A stretch of DNA of 64,000 nucleotides from Purshia tridentata (Eukaryota; Streptophyta; Magnoliopsida; Rosales; Rosaceae): assembly GCA_003254885.1 (NCBI GenBank), contig QANT01002862.1, positions 1 to 64,000 of the forward strand, written 5' to 3'. The first letter of the stretch is position 1. Each line of letters starts with the position of its first letter. Below the pieces are notes generated by a model. That model was not told the origin of the DNA, did no database searches, and saw only the letters and a program-made list of their open reading frames with translations. The position numbers and the translations under genes are program-made. This document shows, one piece after another, positions 1 to 10,700 of this stretch.

Positions 1-1945
1 CTACCCATTGGGCCCATTCCCTCACCAGCCACTTCTAGCCCATTAACTCAATCTCCAAGTCCAGCTCCATTACCCTCTGTTCCTAGCTCCCAGATCCCAT
101 CTGCTACACCTCTTCTCTCTCCTATTTCCGACCCTCCTTCTCTAGGTTGCGCACTCCACACCCCCGTACCTTCTTCCCCTTCACTTTCGCTTGCTCCCAC
201 ACCGATGCTGCCACCACTTCGTCGATCTGAACGGCTTTCCAGGCCTCCAGCCCATTTTCGCGATTATACGGCTCATCATGCTACCTTGCTCAGCCCTGAT
301 GCTGTCGCCTCTTCTTCCACGTCTGGGACTCGGTATCCTTTGCATCAATACGTCTCATATTCTAATTTATCTCTGGCCCATCGAGCTGCCACCACTTCGT
401 CGATCTGAACGGATTTCCCAGCCTCCAGCCCATTTTCGCGACTATACGGCTCATCATGCTACCTTGCTCAGCCCTGATGTTGTCGCCTCTTCTTCCACGT
501 CTGGGACTCGGTATCCTTTGCATCAGTACGTCTCATATTCTAATTTATCTCTGGCCCATCGGACTTTTATTCACAATGTTTCTGTTCTGCTGGAACCTAC
601 CTCTTATGAGCAAGCTCGACACGATCCGAATTGGGTTGCCGCCATGGACTCCGAGATACAGGCTCTTGAAGCCAACAATACCTGGCAGATGGTCCCTCTA
701 CCTTTTGGTCATCATCCCATTGGTTGCAAATGGGTTTTCAAACTCAAATATCGGTCGGATGGGACTCTTGAGCGTTATAAAGCTCGCCTTGTTGCTCGGG
801 GTTTTACTCAACGTGAAGGTATCGATTACAAGGAAACTTTCGCTCCCGTTGCTAAACTTATTACTGTGCGTTGCTTGTTGTCAGTTGCTGCTGTTCGTCA
901 GTGGCCTTTACATCAAATGGATGTGCAAAACGCCTTCCTTCATGGTGACCTTCATGAGGAGGTTTACATGCTGCCGCCTCCTGGTTATCGTCGACAGGGG
1001 GAGCGTGTTGTATGTCGACTCACCAAATCTCTATACGGCCTCAAGCAAGCTTCCCGAAGTTGGTTTCATAAATTTTCCTCTGCCATATGTGCTATTGGTT
1101 TCACTCAATCTCGGGCCGATTACTCTTTGTTCACACAAGTTCGTGGAACTTCACTTACCATTGTGTTGCTTTATGTTGATGATATGATCATTACAGGGAA
1201 CGATGACAAGGCTATCAATGATCTTAAGCAATTCCTTAATGGTCAATTTCGAATTAAAGATCTTGGACCACTAAAGTATTTTCTTGGTGTCGAGGTTGCA
1301 CGATCCAATGCTGGGATTACCATTTGCCAACGCAAGTACACATTGGACATACTAGAAAAAGCCGGGCTACTTGGGGTTAAGCCTGCAAAAGTTCCTATGG
1401 AACCTGATTCGGTGTTATTACCTACAGGTAGCGATCCCTTAAAAGATCCTACTCGTTATCGACGGTTGATTGGCAAGTTGATCTATCTTACAATAACTAG
1501 GCCAGAGATTACTTATGTAGTGAATACTCTTAGTCAATTTATGCAAGAGCCTAAGCGGCATCACCTTGATGCGACACACCGTCTACTTCAATACCTTAAG
1601 GAAGCTCCAGGTCAAGGATTGTTATTTTCTTCGCAAAGCCAGCTGAATTTAACAGGTTATTGTGATGCAGATTGGGCCCGGTGTCCAATCACACGCCGAT
1701 CAGTTACTGGTTACTGTGTTTTTCTTGGCAAGTCACTTATATCTTGGAAGAGCAAGAAACAAGTCACAGTGGCTCGATCTTCTGCCGAAGCAGAATATCG
1801 TTCTATGGCTACTGCTACTTGTGAACTAACTTGGTTGAAATATTTGCTACAAGACTTACATGTGAATCATCCTGCACCAGCCATGTTGTTCTGTGACAAT
1901 CAAGCAGCCTTGTACATTGCTGCTAACCCAGTGTTTCACGAGCGN
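1..1945 (+). mobile_element. Ty1/copia LTR retrotransposon fragment (3' part of pol), broken
   Basis: This is a fossil fragment of a Ty1/copia element. It carries the end of the integrase linker, the reverse transcriptase (YVDD box) and most of the RNase H region (DADWA motif). It runs off the left edge of the window and stops at the ambiguous base N. By eye it is over 99 percent identical to the same stretch of the nearly whole element downstream (about 4873-6640), so it is a very recent relative, a local duplicate or an assembly duplicate. No LTR belongs to it inside the window. It is broken, with at least one interruption besides its missing end. Confidence 0.93.
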
Positions 1946-2123
1946 CTCAGACTGTAGGGAAAATATAGAAGGCCCAATAGCATAATCATTAACATTGTTC
2001 TTATACTGTGAACAGCTTTTCTAGGCACTGTTGCCAATTGCCAGAGCTCTTTGTATTGACTTGGATCTTTGAACTCTATCCAGTGATAGAGCTCAGTCAC
2101 GGTAAATGTCTGAGATTCTTGAA
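1946..2123. other. Short unassigned spacer between two copia pieces
   Basis: About 180 bases separate the end of the pol fragment from the 5' LTR. They match neither LTR nor the element interior as far as I can see. The minus strand is open through the stretch (about 60 codons, including the peptide TELYHWIEFKDP), but I recognise no family and no start or splice context, so I do not call a gene. It may be a piece of the sequence into which the element inserted. Confidence 0.4.
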
Positions 2124-2320
2124 TGTTAAAGTCAAGAAAATAAGTCAATGATATGTCCTAGAGTAATTATGGGAATTAGCGTAATTGTAGGATCTAGAGT
2201 AATTATAGGAATTAGCTTCCAGTTTCCTTTGACCAAGCGTGATTGTTGGCTTCAGACTTGTGTATAAGACCTTGTATCAGTTGATTGTATAGAAATTAAT
2301 ATATCTTCTACATTTTCTCA
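2124..2320 (+). repeat. 5' LTR of the copia element
   Basis: This 197-bp direct repeat starts TGTTAAAGTC and ends ATTTTCTCA. It aligns along its length with 6831-7043. It ends directly at the primer-binding site. Confidence 0.93.
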
Positions 2321-2334
2321 TGGTATCAGAGCAC
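2321..2334 (+). other. Retrotransposon primer-binding site
   Basis: TGGTATCAGAGCAC follows the 5' LTR immediately. It has the form complementary to the 3' end of initiator tRNA-Met that plant copia elements use to prime minus-strand synthesis. Confidence 0.9.
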
Positions 2335-5300
2335 CGATCTTGGTGACTCTGCTCAAACACCTTCCGCTACACATATGTCCAAACACACATTACACATATT
2401 AGTTGTCATTTGAACAGCCATCATGGCTGAAGGAAAATCCACAGAAATAACACTCACCGCCCCTGACCCACTTGCTTTGCACAATTCTGACACACCAGGA
2501 CTATCCTTGGTTAATATAAAACTCGAAGGCCATAACTATGGCCAATGGAGTCGATCTATGAATCTGAGCCTCAGCGCCAAGAATAAACTTGGAATGGTCG
2601 ATGGATCAATCAAGGCACCTCTGTCCACTGATGCAAAATTTCCTTTTTGGCAGAGATGCAATGATATGGTCCTATCATGGATCTTGAACTCAGTTCACCC
2701 AGACATAGCAGGGAGTGTACTCTACTGTACAACGGCTTTTGCTGTATGGAAAGATCTTGAAGATCGATTTTCTCAAGGCAATGATTCTCGGGTTTATCAA
2801 ATCCGTCAGGAGATTGTTGAACATCGACAAGGGCATCAATCTATCTCTGCCTACTACACCAAATTGAAGGCGTTATGGGATGAGTTGTCATCCTATCAAG
2901 AGCCGCTTGTTTGTGAATGTGAGGGACTGCAGAAACTTGCAGAACGAGAAGAAAAAGAGAAAGTGATGCAATTTTTGATGGGGTTGAATGATTCCTATTC
3001 GACTGTTCGAGGATCCATCTTGATGATGAATCCTCTTCCTGATACACGCAAGGTTCATGGTTTGATTCTTCAACATGAAAGGCAAATGGAAGTTGCTGGT
3101 CGGCGAGACAACTAGGCCAACTTGCACGCCATGCAAGCTTCCCATTTTTCGGCAACAAAAGGAGGTCAGAGTACTTGGAGCCAGCGCCAATCTTTGAAAT
3201 GTACACATTGTGATGGAGATGGACACACCAGGGACCGATGCTATTTCATCATTGGGTTTCCAGTGGGACATAAATGGCATGGCAAGAATGTTAAACCCAA
3301 AGGCAGGAAGGCTGCCACAGTCCACAATGCCGAGGCCACCACCCAGTTCATTACTACTGCACACCATGCAGAACCTGTCCCCAAGACGACTTCAGCAAGT
3401 CCCACATTCACCACTGAGGAATATAATGAACTCCTCGCACTGCTTCGCAACAGGAATGGTAATGGTCAGTCACTAGCAAATGCGACAGGTATTTATACAT
3501 CTCACTGCAACATAGTACAACATGATCCACATTCCACACTCTATTGGATTGTTGATAGTGGAGCGACAGATCATATATCTTGTTCTCCACTAACACATAG
3601 CAAAATTGATACTCGGAATAATTTTGTTGGTTTACCCAATGGTGGTCAAGCAGACATCCAATCCATTGAGTCCGTCAAACTGACACATGAACTGCCTCTT
3701 GATGGGGTTCTTCATGTCCTCCAATTTCGTGTGAACTTGTTATCTGTGAGCAAGTTGACTCGAGCCTTGAGATGCATAGTGACATTTTATTCGGATTTTT
3801 GTGTTGTGCAGGACGTGGATACGAAGAGGACGATTGGCCTGGGCAAGCAATTTGATGGGCTTTATTATCTTACACCAAGCCAAAATCCTCATCTTGCCAA
3901 TCATGTTAGCCGTACCTCCACCCTATGGCACCAACGTCTTGGGCATCCATCCTTTGCACCTCTTCATTTATTATCTCAAACTATTCCAGAAATAATGTCT
4001 GATTCTAAACATGTTTGCGACATTTGTCCTTTAGCTAAACAGACTCGATTGCCTTTTGCTTCTAGTTCAATTAAATCTACTGCACCCTTTGATTTAATAC
4101 ACTGTGATATTTGGGGAGCTCATAAAGTCCATACACATTCAGGGGCACGTTATTTTCTCACCATTGTTGATGATTTCACTCGCTTTACGTGGGTCTATCT
4201 TATGCGTTTCAAATCAGATACACAATCCCTACTAAAATCATTTTTTTCTTGGGTCAAAACACAATTTCATCGAGACATTAAGGCTTTACGTGCAGATAAT
4301 GGTAGTGAGTTTATCTCATTACGATCTTTCTTGGATTCACGTGGCACCGTTTTTCAACATTCTTGCCCTTACACCCCTCAACAAAATGGGGTCGTTGAAC
4401 GCAAACATAGACATCTTCTCACTGTTGGCCGTGCTTTACGTTTTCAAGCCACTTTGCCTTTAAAATTTTGGGGGGAGAGTGTTCAAACTGCTTGCTACCT
4501 CATCAATCGTCTTCCTACCCCTTTATTGTCCCTTAAATCTCCCTATGAACTTCTCCATGGCACACCGCCTCTTTATTCTCATTTAAAAGTTTTTGGATGT
4601 CTTTGTTATGCCACCAACCTTCTTCCTGCACACAAGTTTGATGCACGGGCTCGAAGATGTCTTTTCCTTGGTTATCCTCTTGGTCAAAAGGGATATTCTG
4701 TGTATGATCTTGAAACCCATCGTTTTTTCTCTTCCCGTGATGTTATCTTTCACGAAAACATCTTCCCATTTGCCAACTCACCTCAAGACCATCCACACGG
4801 TTTTCCTGTCCTACCCATCCCACAAATGGAACCGTTTCCTCACTTAGCTTCCACTGGATCACCTCCAGCATCCCTACCCATTGGGCCCATTCCCTCACCA
4901 GCCACTTCCAGCCCATTAACTCAATCTCCAAGTCCAGCTCCATTACCCTCTGTTCCCAGCTCCCAGATCCCATCTTCTACACCTCTTCTCTCTCCTATTT
5001 CCGACCCTCCTTCTCTAGGTTGCGCACTCCACACCCCCGTACCTTCTTCCCCTTCACTTTCGCTTGCTCCCACACCGACGCTGCCACCACTTCGTCGATC
5101 TGAACGGATTTCCCGGCCTCCAGCCCATTTTCGCGATTATACGGCTCATCATGCTACCTTGCTCAGCCCTGATGCTGTCGCCTCTTCTTCCACGTCTGGG
5201 ACTCGGTATCCTTTGCATCAGTACGTCTCATATTCTAATTTATCTCTGGCCCATCGAACTTTTATTCACAATGTTTCTGTTCTGCTGGAACCTACCTCTT

Positions 5301-6822
5301 ATGAGCAAGCTCGACACGATCCGAATTGGGTTGCCGCCATGGACTCCGAGATACAGGCTCTTGAAGCCAACAATACCTGGCAGATGGTCCCTCTACCTTT
5401 TGGTCATCATCCCATTGGTTGCAAATGGGTTTTCAAACTCAAATATCGGTCGGATGGGACTCTTGAGCGTTATAAAGCTCGCCTTGTTGCTCGGGGTTTT
5501 ACTCAACGTGAAGGTATCGATTACAAGGAAACTTTCGCTCCCGTTGCTAAACTTATTACTGTGCGTTGCTTGTTGTCAGTTGCTGCTGTTCGTCAGTGGC
5601 CTTTACATCAAATGGATGTGCAAAACGCCTTCCTTCATGGTGACCTTCATGAGGAGGTTTACATGCTGCCGCCTCCTGGTTATCGTCGACAGGGGGAGCG
5701 TGTTGTATGTCGACTCACCAAATCTCTATACGGCCTCAAGCAAGCTTCCCGAAGTTGGTTTCATAAATTTTCCTCTGCCATATGTGCTATTGGTTTCACT
5801 CAATCTCGGGCCGATTACTCTTTGTTCACACAGGTTCGTGGAACTTCACTTACCATTGTGTTGCTTTATGTTGATGATATGATCATTACAGGGAACGATG
5901 ACAAGGCTATCAATGATCTTAAGCAATTCCTTAATGGTCAATTTCGAATTAAGGATCTTGGACCACTGAAGTATTTTCTTGGTGTCGAGGTTGCACGATC
6001 CAATGCTGGGATTACCATTTGCCAACGCAAGTACACATTGGACATACTAGAAAAAGCCGGGCTACTTGGGGTTAAGCCTGCAAAAGTTCCTATGGAACCT
6101 GATTCGGTGTTATTACCTACAGGTAGCGATCCCTTAAAAGATCCTACTCGTTATCGACGGTTGATTGGCAAGTTGATCTATCTTACAATAACTAGGCCAG
6201 AGATTACTTATGTAGTGAATACTCTTAGTCAATTTATGCAAGAGCCTAAGCGGCATCACCTTGATGCGACACACCGTCTACTTCAATACCTTAAGGAAGC
6301 TCCAGGTCAAGGATTGTTATTTTCTTCGCAAAGCCAGCTAAATTTAACAGGTTATTGTGATGCAGATTGGGCCCGGTGTCCAATCACACGCCGATCAGTT
6401 ATTGGTTACTGTGTTTTTCTTGGCAAGTCACTTATATCTTGGAAGAGCAAGAAACAAGTCACAGTGGCTCGATCCTCTGCCGAAGCAGAATATCGTTCTA
6501 TGGCTACTGCTACTTGTGAACTAACTTGGTTGAAATATTTGCTACGAGACTTACATGTGAATCATCCTGCACCAGCCATGTTGTTCTGTGACAATCAAGC
6601 AGCCTTGTACATTGCTGCTAACCCAGTGTTTCACGAGCGCACAAAACACATTGAGTTGGACTGTCACACTGTTCGTGAAAAGATACAAAGAGGAGAAATC
6701 AAGACTGCTTATATAAGAACGGGAGAACAGATAGCTGACATCTTTACCAAGCCACTAAGGCCACCCGTTTTTCATTCTCTTCTTGGCAAGTTGGGTGTTA
6801 TTGACATCCACACTCCAACTTG

Positions 6823-6830
6823 AGGGGGAG
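6823..6830 (+). other. Retrotransposon polypurine tract
   Basis: AGGGGGAG lies directly before the 3' LTR, where the plus-strand primer of LTR elements is expected. Confidence 0.85.
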
Positions 6831-7043
6831 TGTTAAAGTCAAGAAAATAAGTCAATGATATGTCCTAGAGTAATTATAGGAATTAGCGTAATTGTAGGAT
6901 CTAGAGTGATTATAGGAATTAGCTTCCAGTTTCCTTAGACCGAGCGTAATTGTTGGCTTCAGACTTGTGTATAAGACCTTGTAAGTTGTATCAGTTGATT
7001 ATATAGTGTTTTAACATATCAATATATCTTCTACATTTTCTTA
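6831..7043 (+). repeat. 3' LTR of the copia element
   Basis: This 213-bp repeat matches the 5' LTR apart from about 7 substitutions and two small length differences near its end. Its outer edge is 695 bp upstream of the TOPLESS-related start codon, on the same strand. Confidence 0.93.
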
Positions 7044-7737
7044 GACCATGACTAGAGGTAACAATTGTAATTAACAAATTTTGTGTCTCCTCGCGTGGGG
7101 TTAGCAACCTTCAACCTCGTCCAGTCATCCTGAGTTCCTGACCCACAGAACCTTATCTAAGACTCATATCCGCAGAAACTCCAACCACCAAAACTGCAAT
7201 AGCGCGAGAATTCGAGAGAGAAAATAATCCCTCTACTCTTTAATGCTCAAACTTGAAAGCGACAGTACGAAAAGGGAAAGGACGACTGGACGTGTGTGGC
7301 GAATATTCACTAGATTTGAATATATGATTTCGAATCCGCAGTATTCCTCACGCAATCTGATAAGTCCATAACAAAGACTAAATAAGCCACCGCACTTATC
7401 AATAAGTTACTGTGCTTATCACTGCGAGGTCAGTAGAAAAGGAAAGACCCATGTACAATCCAATGCATCGAAGATAGCGAGCCTAAGTCTCTTTCTCTCT
7501 CTGTGTTCGCAGTCTTCCAAGCCCTAGAATCTTCGAACCGCGAGCAACATAATCCTTAGAAATACGATGGTTTCGGGGATTTTGAGTATTCTCTGAGCTC
7601 AGAATTGGAGCTTGTAAGAATTCGGGGTTTGGGTGCAACCTGTGTCTCTGTTTGCGTGGTTGAATTTAAAGCTCTGTTTTTTTTTTGTCTTTGAGAAAAA
7701 GAAGGAATTTTGGGTGTTGAGAATTGAGAGTCGAAAA
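7044..7737 (+). promoter_or_regulatory. Upstream region and 5' leader of the TOPLESS-related gene
   Basis: There is no coding sequence here. The stretch holds the presumed promoter and 5' leader, including a short CT-rich stretch at about 7491-7502 and the T-rich leader just before the start codon. No clear TATA box was picked out. The copia 3' LTR borders it directly, so the native promoter may be cut short or may continue on the other side of the element. Confidence 0.5.
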
Positions 7738-10700
7738 ATGTCGTCTTTGAGCAGAGAATTGGTGTTTCTCATACTCCAATTCCTTGAGGAGGAGAAGTTC
7801 AAAGAGTCCGTACACAAGTAAGCTAAGCTCCCCTCTTTCTATATATGCATGCATGTACATACATGTGGATCTGTTTTGTGAAGTGGAGGATTTGGTGTTG
7901 TTTTGGAGTTTCATGTGATGTTTACGAGACTTAATTATTTGAAGTTTAGGTCTTTTTATTTTTATTTTTATATTTTATGTTTTTGTATTAGCTCTTGTTG
8001 TTTGGTTGCGAGGAAAAAGGAGAAAGTGCATGGAAAATTTACTCAATTTGAGCAATATAGTAGCATTTAGGCTTGGTTGACTGGTGGAGTTTTGGTTTAT
8101 TGTGCTTTAGAATCTTAGGTGATGGAAGATGAAATAATATCTAAGGATTTAGAGCCAGTTTTGCAAAATGAGAGAAATTGCCCCCAAAAAAAAAGGAAAT
8201 GAAGCTACTTGTATGTGATTAACAATAATGAAAGAAAAATTCATATAAGTTGGTTTATTACGGTTGGGTCTTGTGGAATGTTTTGTTTTAATTGAGATTT
8301 CTTTTGGTAAATAATGAGAATGAGATAACTAAGACAAGATTCATAATTTTATGGTTTAACAACATTTTTTTATATAATTTTCATGTGTGCAATTGATTTT
8401 AATTTTAAAATATTGTTTTAACTTTTGTGTACTTTCATATTCAAAAAATTATTATATTTTGGATTAAATTGAATTTAAATTGATTGGCATTATGATTGGT
8501 CATAATTTAAAAGCAAAACTGGATACCTTTATGTTGTAGGCTTGAGAAAGAATCAGGGTTCTTTTTCAACTTGAAGTACTTTGAGGAGAAAGTTCAGGAT
8601 GGAGAATGGGAAGAAGTTGAAAAGTACTTGATGGGATTTACAAAAGTTGATGATAACAGATACTCAATGAAAATATTTTTTGAAATAAGGAAGCAGAAAT
8701 ATCTTGAAGCACTTGATCGGTAATACTTACTCTACTTTTGTCGTCAGGCTCTTTTTTACAGAAAAAAAAGGGAGCTATTTTGTCTTTATCAGCGAAGAGT
8801 GTAATCTTATATATTGTCTTTTTGTGTTTAATTGATTTTATAGGCAAGAGAAGGCGAAGGCTGTTGAAATCTTAGTTAATGATTTGAAAGTGTTCTCAAC
8901 ATTTAATGAAGAACTTTACAAAGAAATCACACAGCTTCTAACTCTTGGAAATTTCAGGTAAGTTCTTGCATTTAAAAAGGAAAGTGGTATTGATTGCCTG
9001 GTTTACGTTGATAAATGGCTTCCTTCAATGATCTGGTCAATTGATGAGGAAAAGTAAGGAAAAAAGAGAGGATTATATTTTATACTATATGTTTCATTAC
9101 TTGGAACCTGAGAGAACAAACCAATTGCTCAACCAAGATCAGTTGACAGCTTGGCTTGGTGGATGTAGGATTTTATTCCTAAAACAACCCTAAGAAGCAT
9201 ATCAGACATGAATGAATCAAGGAACAAATCCTTTACCTCTTCACATTTTCTCATTAACCCAGTGGGCCATCATGTGTTTAGAATCCTACTGTAAAGCAGA
9301 TGCAAGGTGTATTTATGACAATTTAGATCTAGAATTGGGGTGGCCAGAGCATGGCCCAATTGGTAGTCACAACTCTTCTCTAAAGAGGAGGCCCTAAGTT
9401 CAAATTCCCTCCGCCAAATGTTGTAATTTATCATGGAAAAAAAAAAGAAAAGGTACAAAGGTATAATCCTGATTCATAGGATTTCTTGTTTTTCTTCAAC
9501 ACTCTAGAACCCCCATATATGCTAAATGTATGTAACTAATCTCTCTTTTGGGTAATAATTACCAGGGAAAATGAACAGCTGTCCAAGTATGGTGACACGA
9601 AGACAGCTCGTAGTATAATGTTGATAGAGCTTAAAAAACTTATAGAAGCAAATCCTCTCTTTCGTGATAAGCTTGTTTTTCCTACTCTGAAGTCATCAAG
9701 ACTGCGGACTCTAATCAATCAGAGGTAAGGTTGATATTCTTTTGGATGAACAAAGCTGGGTTTCCAGTTCTCTTCTTTTTTTATTTATCTTATTTTCTTT
9801 TCCTCATAGGTTTTGATGTACATGTGTCTTATAGATCAGTTATGCACTGTAATGATACTTAATAAGAAATCACTATTACTACTCTTCTCTTAATTTTTAT
9901 TCTAAGAACTTTTTTAAAGTGAAGTTATTTGCCTCAATTCCCTACGTCAGTAAATTAGATAAGCTTGACTCCCTTGCTTGTGCTTCAGTGTTTCTGTTTT
10001 TGGTTATGCTAGGAATTTTCATTTCAATGCTTTTTTTGGTCAATTATATGTTAAGTGATTGCTTTAGTTCAAGCACAAATTGCTGCTAACACTTGTGTCA
10101 CCTTAATGAAGGATAAATGGATGATTGAAGTTGGTTTTATTTTGATATTTGTACCTAGCGGAACCAGTCAGTGCCTTTTGTGTTTTTCGTGTTTCCTTTT
10201 TCATATTCCCAAAGGGAAAATAATAATTATAAGCGAGTAGAGGATTTGTCCTTCTTTTGGGTTGTATAGTCATGGTAAGAGTAGGAAGGGTTAGTGTAGT
10301 TGTTATAACATTTTCTTATTATAAACGTACCATAATGGTTTAGATTGTGCTAAGCCAATATTTGTTTGATATCTGATACTTCTATGTAGTTTGAACTGGC
10401 AGCACCAGTTATGCAAGAATCCAAGACAAAATCCAGACATCAAGACTTTATTTGCAGATCATACCTGTATGCCTGCAAATGGTCCTCTTGCTCCTACACC
10501 TGTCAATCTTCCGGTTGCTGCAGCTGCAAAACCTGCTGCTTATCCCTCACTTGGAGTTCATGGTGTATGATATTATACTTCTTAGAAGCTTTGATCTATC
10601 TTTTCCTTTTCTTTTGAGTATATGTTGAGGATATAAATTTGAATGTTGACTAATAGATGTCTTATTTCTTCTACTGTGTGTAGCTCTTTCCGGTAACTGC

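Larger units (their letters stand above)
2124..7043 (+). mobile_element. Nearly whole Ty1/copia LTR retrotransposon with short LTRs
   Basis: The element has two short LTRs of about 200 bp with TG...CA-type ends, a primer-binding site complementary to initiator tRNA-Met right after the 5' LTR, and a purine tract just before the 3' LTR. The interior holds the copia order: gag-like region (about 2423-3115), CCHC zinc knuckle (about 3200-3245), aspartic protease (DSGATDH, about 3555), integrase with the HHCC-type LWHQRLGHPS segment (about 3920-4500), reverse transcriptase with YVDD (about 5250-6000) and RNase H (about 6340-6760). It looks nearly intact, with about one apparent break. The LTRs differ at about 7 sites plus two small length differences (near 4 percent), suggesting an age of very roughly a few million years. 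No 5-bp target-site duplication is visible. Confidence 0.95.
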
